Assembly (NCBI GenBank): GCA_023101725.1
Contig: JALJCO010012614.1
Location: forward strand, 1 to 64,000
Source: Atherinomorus stipes
Lineage: Eukaryota; Chordata; Actinopteri; Atheriniformes; Atherinidae
Length of the DNA: 64,000 nucleotides
Direction: 5' to 3'
The translations under genes and the position numbers were made by a program. Shown here in pieces: positions 37,055 through 49,324 of the stretch. Below the pieces are notes generated by a model. The model was given only the letters and a program-made list of their open reading frames with translations. It had not been told where the DNA came from and searched no databases. Positions within the stretch are counted from its first letter, which is position 1; the number at the start of each line of letters is the position of its first letter.

Positions 37055-37327
37055 GTGACAATTCTGAGCGAAGCGGAGTTGCGCCGCCATGATGTTTGTT
37101 CAGGTTTGACTGTCAAAACGAGAGCTGTCGGGAGTTTTAACATTGGCGGAAAAAGGAGCAAAGGAGAAAAGCCATACAGGAATAATTTCATGTCTCGTAC
37201 AAAGAAGAGTTATTTGGAGAAATTAGGGGACATATCTGGACTGGACCTATCTGAGCTGAGTGGATCAGAGTGGGACAGTAGTCTGGACCGCTTATCTCCG
37301 TCCTCCATGGAGACGGATGCATTGTGA
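37055..37327 (+). CDS. Unidentified 90-codon ORF
   Basis: Codes for a soluble, charged peptide, basic in the first half (GGKRSKGEKPYRNNFMSRTKK) and Ser/Asp/Leu-rich and acidic in the second (SGLDLSELSGSEWDSSLDRL). I do not recognise a domain. It starts 22 bp after the MITE and is followed by non-coding sequence with several poly-T runs. It could be a fragment of a transposon-encoded protein or chance; no splice or promoter evidence. Confidence 0.25.
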   Translation: MTILSEAELRRHDVCSGLTVKTRAVGSFNIGGKRSKGEKPYRNNFMSRTKKSYLEKLGDISGLDLSELSGSEWDSSLDRLSPSSMETDAL

Positions 37328-38739
37328 ATTATTTAGTCTTCACAATCAGTTTGTAACGTGGTAACATTTGACATTTTGTTCTGTTAATGTTAGAGAAGTG
37401 TTATTTTGCCTTTTACAAAGTTAACTGTTATGCTGCTAGTTAAGAAAACATTTGTGAGCTGTCAGTAAACATGTAAGGAGGACGATATTTAACGTGGTTT
37501 CAATCATTTATTTATAAAATAGAAAACAGTGATTAGTGTGTGTCTGGTTTGTGAAAGACCAAAATAAGCTGTCAGGCAGACAGATGTCAGTGGTGTCGAA
37601 CATCACGAGTAAATGACAGATAAAAGAAAGTAACAGGAATCTTCATCAACTCATGTTAGCTTCAGTGCTAGTCTTGACAACAACGATTTAGCATACATTT
37701 GCAAATGCACAGCTAACATGGATGATCTTATCCAGGGTCGTAGTGTCCGGTTCATTCTCACAGCAAAGCAGCATCTTCACAGACACACTGGTATGACTGG
37801 AATATTGTTTACTGGTTCCTGCAAACAAAACATGTTCCACATGACTGCTCCCAGCTGAGCACGGCCGTGTGTGAGGGAAGGATCTAGCGGCCACATCGTA
37901 CTGATTGATTCCTCGTTATTAAAACTATCTGCAAGGACAGAATCACGGAGCAGTTTTTAAGGATACCACAATTATCAGTCACAAAGGGATCACTAGCTGG
38001 AGAACACACGGCATGCTGCATGTTGCTAATCTCTTTCCTTCAGACTGCAGCTGTCAGCCACTTGGCGCTCCCTGTCACTTCAACAGTTTACAATCCTTGA
38101 TTTTTTTTTCTTTTTTTTCAAACCGGAGATCTTGAAAAACCGTAACACGCCCTTGTTTGTCTTTTTTTTTTTTAATCATCTTGACTGTGTGAAGAGCTGG
38201 CACAGTCCTTCACTCAACAATATAACCCAGCATCTCCAGTCACGACCAACGTAGCTCTCAGTAAGTGAACAAGAAACATGCCGGAACGCCGGTTCGGAAG
38301 GGCGGGGCGACACGCTGTGACGACAACTCCTCAGCCTCTATAACAAACGAAGAGCAAAACCTGACGTCACAGTTCAATGGTACTCGTTCGTTTGTTCATT
38401 CATTTGTTAGTATTGATGAAATTAAAGGAGTTTTGTGGCAGATAATGCCTTATATAGAGGCCCGCTCTGGCTGCCCCGCTTCCTCCCATTATATGGGCAT
38501 ATGCTGATCGCGAAAAAATCGTAATATCTCACGTAGGAGTTCAGAGTGATACAGAAATGTTACTGGTGAGTTAGTGCACGTATAAACTCCTCAAAATAAG
38601 GTCCAGGTTGAAAAAAAAGAAACTTATCCTTTAAGCAGCCATAGGTTTAGACTGCTGAAGGACGTTCATGATGCACTGAGTTCTTCCTCTCCCATCATCT
38701 CTGCTTCTCCATGTGGATAAAAGTTGCAGTTTGTTGGTC
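37328..38739. other. No gene recognised
   Basis: Short ORFs on both strands without domains; T-rich runs at about 38100-38120 and 38161-38174. Probably transposon-derived. Confidence 0.35.
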
Positions 38740-39029
38740 TTTCTTTCTGTCTTCTCCCCCCAGCCGGTCGAGGCAGATGGCCGCCCTACCTGAGCCGGGT
38801 TCTGCCGGAGGTTTTTCCTCCCTGTTAAAAGGGTGTTTTCCTTCCCACTGTCACCACCCCTCCGTGCTTGCTCAGGATGGGGGATTGGACCGGGTCAAGT
38901 CAAGATTCCATTCAATCTGTTGGTTTCCTTAACCAGGCTATTATGAATCTGACCTTAATTTTTCTGTCTGTTAAGCACCCTGAGGTGACATTGTCATGAA
39001 TGGACACTATACAAATAAAGTTGAAAGTT
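38740..39029 (+). repeat. LINE 3' end-type teleost repeat
   Basis: Contains the common fish motif 'ggcagatggccgcc...gagccgggttctgcc', 'ggaggtttttcctccctgtt', and ends with 'actatacaaataaagttgaa', typical of the 3' tail of L2-type elements. Confidence 0.55.
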
Positions 39030-39247
39030 GAATACAAAAGTTCCAGCTTAAATTAGCTATAGTTAAAGAAGTTATGTTAAGTGTGATGAAGGCTGCGGCT
39101 GGCCGAAGCTATCACCCACTCACATCCTTTTTGAACTTGTGCCAGGAAAGCTCCCAGCTTTTGATTCCTGGGAACTGTGTAGACTATGAAAAGGGAGAGA
39201 ATAGTCAGCATAAGCCAGGACAGGACTTTGGGTCAGAGCAGGTTTTA
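39030..39247 (-). mobile_element. Gypsy (Ty3) pol fragment, RNase H part
   Basis: Matches the piece at 61080-61300, which encodes VIASASSSLHPTEQNF and VYTDPSNQ-like RNase H motifs on the minus strand. Cut at its right end by the inserted element 39248-41788 and continued at 41789. Confidence 0.7.
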
Positions 39248-41788
39248 AAGGGGAAGTTCAGGATTTTTGACATAGGTTCTCATTTACAAGTGAGCCAGGA
39301 TACTACTGATCCCTGAAGACAGTTTCAGCATATTTCATTCCGTCATTCTAGTTCCAGGAGGTCGCTGATGCTAATGCTAGTGTGAGTCAATAGGGATCTG
39401 CTAGCCTGTCTTTAAAACCAATCTCCGAGGCAAATCAGCAAGCCTATCTGTGTAAATGCCATGTTAAACTACATGGAGAAGATTGCGTTTATTGGAGATA
39501 AGGATCCATATAAAATGCTGGCTACAGGTTGACCCGTGACCCCTATCTTCTGCTTCCTCCTCGACATTTCACATACTTGGTCTGTGGTGTGAGCGCCTAC
39601 ACTTCGTCTCAGTTTCGGAATTACAAGTTTACGAATGTCTGGGTCCAAGATGTGGAAGCCTGCACACCGATGGGCTCAGACATCATCGTCATTGGTAAGC
39701 ATCTGAGTGGCTTGGCGAAATGCTTGTCCTGGGTCCCATTCATTCATGTGTTTGAATGAGCCTCCCTTGTAGCCTGTTAGCATGCTAACCGCACTGTAAA
39801 CAGAGGCTATGTTACAAAATAAAAGGGAGCTTTACAGATAGTCAGGATTTTTTTTTTTTTCTGTACCGCTTATCCTGTTCAGGGTCGGGGGGTTGCTGGA
39901 GTCTATCCCAGCTATTATCAGGCGAGAGGCAGGGTACACCCTGGACAGGTCGCCAGTCTGTCGCAGGGCCAACACAGAGAGACAGACAACCATTCACACT
40001 CACATTCATTCCTAGGGGCAATTTAGAGTGACCAATTAACCTAACATGCATGTCTTTGGACTGTGGGAGGAAGCCGGAGTACCCGGAGAGAACCCACGCA
40101 TACACGGAGAGAACATGCAAACTCCACACAGGAAGGCCACTGTTGAAATTGTTCAAACCCCCTCCCCAGCCAGGAATCGAACTGGCGACCTTCTCACTGT
40201 GAGGCTGCGGTGCTAACCACCACGCCACTGTGCAGCCGCTTTACAGGTAATTTCTATGAATAAAAATGGGAGAAAGTAGGAAGTTAATCATCCAATTATG
40301 ACACATATTTGCACTTACCGAAATGAAAATGCCTAGAGCACACGAGGTAGGATGGGATGTTAGCAAAATGTATGTCTGTGCGTCTTGCAGCTGCGATCCA
40401 TGCCATCTGCCTCCTCCTGGTTACTTCTGACACAAGACTCCCTTGATTTTGTTTTCATGTTGGAAACGGGGAAAAAAAAACAGAGACGGACGGTTTTCAA
40501 TTTTTTTTTTTCCAGATCGATCATGTGCAGGAACATTGCAATCCACAACACTGCAAAGTTCGGGAGGCAATGCCATGCTGACATGCCTCCATTCTGACAT
40601 GGGTCGCCAACGATCAAAATGGCAACACCTAAAATGTTCTACTAAACAACTCATCATTCCGGAATTTTTTTCATCCTATGGTCGGAATGACATCCCACCA
40701 TTCCAATAACTCCTTTAAAAGCCTCCTCCGGCAATTAGATTTGTACATGCTTTTACAGCATCAAAGACTCCACAACCTCGCAAAGCAACTTAATGATCTG
40801 TTATCAAAATCTCCTGAAACAGGAAATATAATATGCCTCCGCGTATTAATGTAACTCCAGCTGGTCTGAAACATGTTAGATTCATGTCTGAATCTCAGGG
40901 ATCACCGACTGTCAGCAGAAAAAACAGCATCAGTCACCGCAGCCAGCTGGAGCAGAGTCTCCACAGAGCCTGTGCGTCTTCACACGCGCTGGCATCATAA
41001 TCCAACATTAATAACTGCAGTTGCAGATATCAATGACGGCGCTGCAGGTGACACCTGAAGTCACTGACTAATTCCAGCGAAAACATGTGTGAATAATGTC
41101 CAGTCTCCATGCTGTACAGCAGGGGAGGGCGCATCATGGTGCATATTTACGGATGCGTACAAAACCGGCATTACACTGAATTTTCTTTTTTTTAATCTCC
41201 AGGCGCAGCGGTTCGTCCAGATTCAGTGAAATGGTTCGGAATGAAGCCACATCATCCAGATAAACACTGAGCTCTATCAGATCTGTTTAAAAATCTGATT
41301 TCAGAAGCTAAAACTATATTTAGGAAATTAATTAGAACACACATTTAAAGAAATCACCAGCGGCTTGCTCTTCGGCTCAGTTCAGCACCACTCAGCGCCA
41401 AGTAAGAGACTCTTATTAACACACGCTTCCTAAAGCCTTGTCGGAATGGTGGGACATTTGTGTGCCAGAATAGCAGGATTTCAGGATGGTGGTATGTTGA
41501 AATGACAGTATGTCGGGATGCCAGCATGTAACCAGCAAGTTCTCCCCATGTTGCGTACGTAGCCTGACTTCGAAAAATGGCCTCCAAAAATGGGAGAATC
41601 CCCCGCGGGGCTTACGCTGTGATGTCACGTTCCCAAACCCTATTGACTCACACTGGCATTAGCATCAGCGACCTCCTGGAACTAGAATAACGAAATGAAA
41701 TATGTTGAAACTGTCTTCAGTGACAAGTAGGATCCTAGCTCACTTGTAAATGAGGCTCTATGTCAAAAATCCTCAACTTTCCCTTTAG
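39248..41788. mobile_element. 2.5-kb terminal-inverted-repeat DNA element inserted in Gypsy
   Basis: Left end 'aaaggggaagttcaggattt' then 'ttgacataggttctcattta'; right end is the complement ('taaatgaggctctatgtcaa', 'aaatcctcaactttcccttt'). The inverted repeat is at least 55 bp and extends further inward in diverged form (39310-39400 against 41630-41730). The uninterrupted site is seen at 61290-61310 ('gcagtttttaaggtgtcaaa'). Flanking TTA on both sides would fit a 3-bp target duplication, as in PIF/Harbinger. No intact transposase. Confidence 0.75.
39845..40240. repeat. Common teleost interspersed repeat nested in the TIR element
   Basis: Contains 'catgcatgtctttggactgt', 'gaacatgcaaactccacaca' and 'ggaatcgaactggcgacctt', the last like a complementary tRNA B box. 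Begins with a T run of 13. Confidence 0.6.
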
Positions 41789-42560
41789 GTGTCAAATGAT
41801 GTCTGGCATTCTGGGGACCATTTTACCTTCAGGGTTCCAGAATGCTTATTTGCTGGTATCCCAATCAATAGGTGGTTCAATGGACGGGCAGTTTTAGCAA
41901 AATTGGGCACAAAGTGTCTGTAGTAGCCTGCTAGCCCCTGCTAGCTACCTGCCTGATAGTGGTGGGTGTGTGCCAGTCCAGGACAGCTGTGATCTTATCG
42001 GGGTCAGGTTTCACGCCCTTCTTATCTACTACATGACCCAAATATTTCACCTCAGGCTGCAGAAGCTTACACTTATCTGGGTGCAGTTTCGGTCCATGCT
42101 GCCACAGTCTTTAAACACCTCATCCAAATGCTGCAGATGAGAGGAGAAATCAGGTGAGTAAATGATAAAATCTTCCAAATACACCAACAAAACTTCACTC
42201 AGGGGTCAACTTAGGCATTGGAGCATGAGCTGCTGAAAAGTAGCTGGGACATTACATCATCCAAAATGCACAAGATCAAACTCATGCAGCCCAAGTGCTG
42301 TATTGAAAGCAGTTTTCTCTCTGTCCTGTGGATCCATTCTAACCTGCCAATAACCACTGGCCAGGTCGAGGGTGGTGAACCATTCTGCTTGGGTCAGGCT
42401 GGTAAGGGTCTCTTCCATCCTGGGTAACGGGAAAGCATCCTTATGAGTCAAAGCATTCAGTTTTCTTTAGTCGACACAAAATCTCCAGCTTCCATCCTTT
42501 TCCAAGACAATTGGTGCAGCCCATTGGCTGCAACTCTCCCTGATGATCCCTTTGTCCAAC
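41789..42560 (-). mobile_element. Gypsy (Ty3) reverse-transcriptase fragment
   Basis: Minus strand encodes MLDKGIIRESCSQWAAPIVL, then PLPRMEETLTSLTQAEWFTT followed by LDLASGYWQVRMD with the first catalytic Asp of the RT palm, and KTAFNTALGLHEF. Frameshifts separate the pieces. Sister copy at 61300-62800. Confidence 0.8.
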
Positions 42561-42689
42561 ATTTCAGAAAGGAGAGACAGTGAGACATGAAGAAGCAGGT
42601 AAAACCAAACTAAATAAGACGCGTGTAATGAATAATGAAAACTGCATGGAGTTATAAAGCTTTTGATCATGTTTTGTTTGGAGGAATAA

Positions 42690-42985
42690 AGGTGAATAAT
42701 TCAACCCAATAAGACTGTAGCAGCTGTTAAACATGGTGGTGGGACCATCATACTGAGGGCTGTTTCCTGTTAATTACAAACAGGAAATTCTGGAAAATCT
42801 CTTTCCAAAGTCCTGACCTCACCTCTGTAACAATATGTGGACTCAGACTAAAACTAATGAAAGTGTTTTCATGAAGAGCTCATCAAGATCATGAAGGAGG
42901 AATGGACTTTATTCCAGCAGCAGCTCAAAGCAGGAGATTCATGTTTATCTGGATATTTGAAGGAAAACATTCATTATTAAGCAAA
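42690..42985 (+). repeat. Tc1-like relic downstream of V2
   Basis: Contains 'gttaaacatggtggtggga' (VKHGGG block of Tc1 transposases) followed by decayed C-terminal coding sequence. The same relic follows V3 (51120-51420) and V4 (62910-63210), so it belongs to the duplicated V unit. Confidence 0.6.
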
Positions 42986-43268
42986 GATGATGGAAATTGA
43001 TTGATGTGATTGATGGTGTTGAGGTTTCATTTGAATCATTTACTCTGCAAATATTGGAAATCTTCACAGAGTTGATTGTTTGAGAAAATTCTGCTAAAAA
43101 TAAAAAGAAGAATAAAATGTTAAATCCATAAAGACAGCAGTGAAGAAGAAACTCCCTCAGCTCAGTGTGTTTGGGACTCTGTCTGAGATGTAGGTGAAAT
43201 ATGTGAACCTGGGCTGCTTTACTGCTCTCTTCCTGTCACACACACTGTTTGACATCTGTTCATCTGGA

Positions 43269-43306
43269 GGTTTTTGTTCAGCCTGCAGGGATCATTTCTC
43301 ACTGTG
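43269..43306 (-). promoter_or_regulatory. V2 recombination signal (23-type)
   Basis: Plus-strand GGTTTTTGT 43269-43277, 22-bp spacer, CACTGTG 43300-43306; read on the minus strand as heptamer-22-nonamer after V2. Confidence 0.9.
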
Positions 43307-43761
43307 GTAGATACCCAACTTCCAACAGCTACAGTAGTAGGTGGCTGAATGATCCACTTTAACTTTCTTTATCTGCAACTCACAGCCATTCTGACTCTTC
43401 ACAGCTGAGAAATCATCTTTCTGAGGATGATTGTAACCGTTATTAACATTAGAGTTACTTTTATTGAAGCGAAGAATCGTTATGAATGTTTCTTTCTTCT
43501 GGTACCAGTATACATCATCATAATCACACTGGTCAGTGTTTCCACATGTGAAGGAGACTGTTTGACCAACTCTCCTGGTGAATGTTAAATCATCCTGAAG
43601 CAGCTCTGCTGCCATGGCAACCAGCGCTGCAGAGACACAGACAGACAGATGAAGGTTAGTGTGGCAGTGTTTGTTCCAGGTGGAGTTTGCTGGCTCCTGA
43701 TTGGCTGGAAACACTCACCTGAACACAGACAGCACAGAGCAGCAGCTGGGAGGAAAAGCAT
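43307..43761 (-). CDS. TRGV: TRG-like variable segment V2
   Basis: Leader exon 43761-43719 (MLFLPAAALCCLCS), 92-bp intron, V exon 43626-43307 (320 bases). V domain landmarks: VSFTC, CDR1 with extra Cys (GNTDQCDYDD), VYWYQKK, KDDFSAVKSQNGCELQI, SATYYC followed by SCWKLGIY. Open frame, intact splice sites. On the minus strand it is 8.8 kb upstream of J2, the nearest J with correct orientation. Promoter TGACATCA (CRE-like, minus) at 43842-43849. Confidence 0.85.
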
Positions 43762-43841
43762 TGTGTGCAGTGGTGTTTCCTCTGGTGAAGCTGGGGAGAA
43801 GTGGCGCTCTGATGCAGCTGAGGCCAAACAAGGACGAGCTG

Positions 43842-43849
43842 TGACATCA
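43842..43849 (-). promoter_or_regulatory. CRE-like element upstream of V2
   Basis: Same TGATGTCA (minus strand) at the same distance from the leader ATG as in V1 and V3. Confidence 0.45.
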
Positions 43850-43989
43850 GAGCAGGACCACGTGCTTTCTAACAGCTCCTCAAAGCTCCCATCAGCCCCT
43901 GCTGCCCACAGATCAGACTGCTGCTGATGATTGACAGCTCACATCAAGCTGCTGTGTGCTTTCATGCTCTTGAATTAAATCTGAAAGCA

Positions 43990-45189
43990 GATGAAAAAAA
44001 TCTGCCTCACATGATGCAGAAGGAGTAAAAGTCATTGTGCTTTAGTACGCAAGGTTTTACAAAGAGGGCCCTGGTCTTCATTTATGGGCTCTTTCCATTG
44101 CAGCTGCACAGGGCACAGTATAGCACCATACAGCACTGTACAGCATCACACGCTAAAGACGACCAGGACAACTTTTGTTTCCATACAGTAGACGTAGTAG
44201 CCTACCACCTGGAATTGGGCGGAGTTGGCGCAGTTGAGACTGCCGTGATGTCACTGCCTTGCCACCTGGTGGTCAGTAAAGTAAAAACAATGGAGGCATT
44301 GGATGATATCGAGTTGTACCTGCTGTTTTCTCTGAGGCTTGTAGTCACTGAAAACAGAGCCAGATATTTTTAGAAGAGGCGAGGTGTAACGTGTATGATG
44401 CATATGACGACAATTTCCTTTAACCAATCAGTGGACAGCCGTCAGATACTTCATGTTTTGTGTAGATTCAGCACGGTTCGAGCTCCCTCTGAAATGGGTG
44501 CGAAAAATCGTAACGGGTCGTAGCGGGCTTACCCAGAGGAAATATAAATAAAGCGTGCCATGCTGTGTGGAAGGGTTACAAAAATGTGCAGTGGAAAAGG
44601 CCCATTAGTGATTGCTGCACCTGCTCCTTTTCTGATTTTTGCTCCTTCAGTGTATATATACTCTTTGGTTCTTTTTTTTTTTTTTACTTGTCCTGTCCAG
44701 CATCAAAGCAAGCAGAATGGAAGTCTGATTGCTTTATTTTGTTGAACAGTTTTTCTTTACCAAACGGAGCTTTATGAACATAAGGCTCCACTTGATATCC
44801 CGTTTATTCATTTTATTTTATTTCTTTAATTAAACATTTGTCTATAACAGCATTCCATATCATACTGCTGGGCTTGACAAGGGAGAAATAAAAGTTAACA
44901 GAGGTAATAATAGAAAGTGGAACATAGAGAAAGGAGTAAGGAAGAGGAAGAGAGAGAGGGAGAGAGAGGAGAGAAAACATGAATCCACTAACACAGTTCA
45001 CTGGTACATCTGTACAGAAATCCCTAAACAACATTCCAAGGTCTCTGTCAGAAAACAAAACAAGCAATCCCCTACAGGAGGACCTGCAGGTGGCTTGAGT
45101 ATCCTCAGATCATACAAACACACGCAGAACTACGCAGAGAAGAGGTAAAACCTAGTCCTCGCAATAGAAAACAGTGTCACAGTGTCAAC
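43990..45189. other. No gene recognised
   Basis: Repeat-like sequence with 'gcaccatacagcactgtaca' repeats, a T run at 44673-44685 and a purine-rich GAGA stretch at about 44935-44975. The latter probably belongs to the LINE-like unit that follows. Confidence 0.35.
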
Positions 45190-46457
45190 ATGCATAATAA
45201 AGGGTGCTCCGTGGTGATACAGTCATGCAGATGCAGCCTCATCTCTGCAAGGAGGAGAAAGCCCGCAAGGCTCACGACCCAGGCCCCCAGCAGCCACCCA
45301 GAGGCCCAGATCCCAGCTACCCCACCCAAAGAACGGACATGCATCCCCCAAAGGGCGGCAAAAGGCGGCCCCAGCCGGAGTCCTCCGTGGTCTAGGGGCC
45401 CAGGTCCCAGCGGGCCAAGACCAGCAGCTGCCGACCCCACCAAGCGGCGGGCGCCCCCCGGGGTAGTAACAGCGCCGGGCCCAGGGCCCAAGTGCCCAGG
45501 AGCAGCCCCCCCCACCCGACCTGGGCGGCCCAACCCAAACCCAGGAGGATCGGACCCCCCAGACCATACCCCCCCAGGGCAGGCCAGCCCCCACCCCAAT
45601 GTCCCTGCCCCACACACCTGACACCAGGACGCCACCACCTCTACCACCCCTTACCCCACCTCCACGCTCACACACACACTCCCCACACACATACCCCAAC
45701 ACCCACATGCACTCCCCCTCACACACATACACCTGCCCGCTCCGCTCTCCAACCTTACATACCCACACTCACTCCTCCCTCCACCCCCCAACACTCTTCT
45801 CCCCTCTACTGTCCACACATACCCCCACCTCCTGATACCCTCTAACACACACATGCACTCCCCCCACATAACTGCACCAACCCCTCCCTCCACCCCCACA
45901 CATATGCCCCCACCTCCCTCTACCCCCCAATACCCCATACAATCCCCCCTTACATGTCCGGCCCTACCCATCCCTCTGACCTGTCACACTCCCGCCCTTC
46001 TTTCTTCAGCCCCTCACGACCATCCCTACTAGACACTCACAAGCATACCCCTCCTTCCTCCATCCCCCCTTTCCTCCAGCCACTTACCCACATCTCCTCC
46101 CTCTTCCAGCCCAAGTTCCTCCCTCCCACATTTCCTCTTTCACACTCTCATTCATTATTCTCACATAGCCACCTCGCTCTTGCCCCTGCCCCCGTGCCTC
46201 CTGAGTGGTAGCCCGGGCTGGGGAAGGAGCCGCAAGCTCCAAGCCCCCAGCACGTTCCTCCCCACCCCACCCACCCCCCATTCCCCACCCCCCGGACGCA
46301 GCAGGCCAGGCATCCCCCGAGCGAGCAGATCCCCCACAATGCAGCCAGCCTTAACCACTAGCACGTGGAGCAGCCACTACTCCCCTATCCCCAGTAGCGC
46401 CCGGGAGACCGGGGGTAGGAAAGGACCCTGTTTCCCTCCCCCCCCCCCCCCCCCCCC
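45190..46457. repeat. Extremely C-rich, strand-asymmetric tract
   Basis: The plus strand is dominated by CCC, CCACCC and CACAC runs and ends in a 20-base C run near 46438. Many long ORFs arise in all frames from composition only. It is probably the 5' region of a LINE-like element, because LINE-like coding debris follows. Confidence 0.6.
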
Positions 46458-47180
46458 GCTCATGACTGTGTGTAAGATGTGTGTTGTTTGCAGTTAAAAC
46501 TGAGAGGTAGTGCCAAGTCATGTCCGGAGTGGGGTCGCGTAGGCGGTATGACCACCCAATCGCCCCCCCCCTTCCACACACTATATGGCCCGCCTCTCAG
46601 AAGTGGTTGTGAACTGTCGTTATTTTATGTGTTTAGGTGTCTAAGTGTGGTTGAAAATGGGGAGCAGGCTGTCACTAGATGTGGCAAACAAAGGCACTTT
46701 GGTGCCCCCCTCTCACCACGCCCGCTTGACACGCACCCTCCCCAAGACCCTACGTGTGTGTGTGTGAGGTAGAGCAGTGGGGGAGAGAGGTCTTGGGAAG
46801 GGAGACCAGGGGGGTATGAATTCCCCTCTGGAAGGTGAGTCGTTACCGGGATTAGGTACCCCTGCCTCCCGGGATCTACCCAGGGCAGAGGGGGGCAGGC
46901 ATGGCCACTCCCACGGCCAGGCGACCGGCCCTCACCACAGAGGGGCCAGCCTCGGCCCCTGGGGGCACCCAACCATACTCCTTGGTTTCTATTATCCATG
47001 ACCAGTTCATTGATCTTCATGTGGTCCAGTGTGTTTCTTATCACCGCCACTGGTTTCTCTGTAGTTTTCCGGTCAGCTGTTTGGAGCTTCATGAGTTCTT
47101 TAGTGCTGTGGGACGAGGTCAAATCACTGTTGATGCATGTACTGAGAAATTAAGTGAATTAAAGTGAATTAATTGGTGAA
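46458..47180 (-). mobile_element. Possible LINE 5' fragment
   Basis: The minus-strand ORF near 46990-47122 reads KTTEKPVAVIRNTLDHMKIN, which recalls nucleic-acid-binding ORF1-type helices, but the match is weak. It is continuous with the C-rich tract. Confidence 0.3.
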
Positions 47181-47228
47181 GCAAAGAACTGAACCAGTTG
47201 TGTGAATTTATCTAATCCCTCCAACCTT

Positions 47229-49195
47229 TCATTTTCGATTATCAGAGGTTGGGTCGCAGATGTAGCTGCTTAAGCAGGGATGCCCAGTCTTCCCTCTCCC
47301 TGGCGACTTCCACCAGCTTATCGGGGGGGGGGGTGTGTCCCAACTGGGTTCCCATCCTGGTGGGACGTACCTGGAACACCTCACCAGGGAGGCATTCAGG
47401 AGGCATCCTGACCAGATGCCCGAGCCACCTCATCTGGCTCTTCTCGATGCGGAGAAGCAGTGGCTCTACCTTGAGCCTGAGCTTCTCACCCTATCCCTAA
47501 GGGAGAGCATGGCCACCCAGCAAAGGAAACTCATTTCAGCCGCTTGTACCTGTGATCTCGTTCTTTCAGTCACCACCCACAGCTGGTTACCCTTGATGTG
47601 AGTAGGAACGTAGATTGACTGGTAAATTTAGAGCTTCGGCTTCTAGCTCAGCTCCTTCTTCACCATGACAGACCGATGCAAAGTTCGCATCACTGCAGAT
47701 GCCGCACTGATCTGTCTGTTGATCTCCCAATAAATTCTTCCCTCAATCATGAACAAGAACCTGAGATACTTAAACTCCTCCACCTGGGGCAGGACCACAC
47801 CCTGAGGAGGACACTCCACCCTTTTCCAAGTGAGGACCATGGTCTTGGATTTGGAGGTGCTGATTCTCATCCCAGCCGCTTCACACTCGGTTGTGAATCG
47901 CTCTAGCAAGAGTTGGAGATCACGGCCCGATGAAGCCAACAGAACCACATCATCTGCAAAAAGCAGAGACCCGATCCTGAGGCCACCAAACCGGATCCCC
48001 TAAACACCTCGGCTGCACCTAGAAATCCTGTCCATAAAGGTTATGAACAGGATCTGTGACAAAGGGCAGCCTTGGGAGAGTCCGACCCTCAACGGAAATG
48101 AATCTGACTTACTGTTGGAAATGCGGACCAACCTCTGGCACCGGTCATACAGGGACCAGGCAGCTCAAACAAGGGGGTCCGGTATTCCATACTCCTGGAG
48201 CACCCCCCATAGAAGTTCCCAGGGGACACAATCGAGCGCCCTCTCCAAGCTCACAAAGTACATTTTTACTGGTTGAGTGAACTCCCATGCCCCCTCCAGG
48301 ACCCTGAAGAGGGTGTAGAGGTGGTCCACTGTTCCACGACCAGGATGAAGACCACACTAGTCCTCCTTAATTCAAGATTCAACTATCTGGTGGACCCTCC
48401 TCTCCAGGACCTCTGAATGGGCTTTACCAGGGAGGCTGAAGAGTTGGAGCACACTCTCCAGTCCCCCTTTTTGAAGAGGGGGACCACCACTCCAGTCTGC
48501 CTTTCCAAAAGCACTGTCCCCAATGTCCATGTGATGCTGCAGAGACATCCAGAGCCTTAAGGAACTCCGAGTGGATCTCGTCTATCCCTGGGGCCCTGCC
48601 ACCCAGGAGCTTTTTAACCACCTCAGCAACCTCAGCCCAGGTGACAGGAGAGTCCAGCCCTGAGTCCCTAACCTCTGCTTCCTCATCTGAAGATGTGTTG
48701 GTGAGATTGAGGAAGTCTTTGAAGTATTCCTTCCACCGACCCAAAACGTCCCGAGTCGAGGGCAACAGCCCACCACCCACATTATGCATAGTGTTGAGCT
48801 GTCTGATGGTGGACCAGAATCTCCTTGAAGCCATTCAGAAGTCGTTTTCCATGGCCCCTACATACTCTTCGCATTCTCAGTCCAATTTTTTTATCCTCAG
48901 CGACTGCCAGAGCCACACTTTGCTTAACCTGCCAATATCTGTCAGCTGCCTCTGGAGTGCCATAGGCCAGGAAGGCCTGATAGGACTCCTTCTTCAGTTT
49001 GACAGCATCTCTCACAGCTTGTGTCCACCAGCGAGTTTGGGAATTACCACCACGACATGCAGTGACAACTTTACTGCCACAGCTCCAACTAGCAGCTTCA
49101 ACAATAGAGGTGCCGAAGACAACCCACAGACTCAATGTCCCACGCCTCGCTCTGGACATGGTTGAAGCTCTGTCAGAGGCATAATGGCACAAATG
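47229..49195 (-). mobile_element. Rex3 (RTE-clade) LINE, 5'-truncated
   Basis: Minus strand. Coding blocks from 5' to 3': FWSTIRQLNTMHNVGGG, LLGGRAPGIDEIHSEFLKAL, MVLLASSGRDLQLLLERF, AAGMRISTSKSKTMVL, EEFKYLRFLFMIEGRIYW, and the 3' end MRWLGHLVRMPPECLPGEVF. The plus-strand 'gacaaagggcagccttggg' near 48057 and 'accaccactccagtctgcct' near 48482 correspond to the sites used as standard Rex3 PCR primers in fish cytogenetics. Several frameshifts; inactive. Confidence 0.8.
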
Positions 49196-49324
49196 TAAAA
49201 ACTTTCAGGTTCGCTTATAAAATAGAGACAAAACCACTTCCAGGATGAATATGAACATCTCTGGAATAATGCTGCTGTAGCTCTAAACCTCTATCAGGTT
49301 ACATGTGGACATTTTCTATGTAAA

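Noticed and set aside
45177..46600. Long overlapping ORFs (up to 181 codons), proline- or glycine-rich
   Set aside because: They occur in several frames on both strands of one C-rich tract and have no domain; composition explains them.
48641..49165. 174-codon plus-strand ORF
   Set aside because: It is antisense to the Rex3 reverse-transcriptase region.
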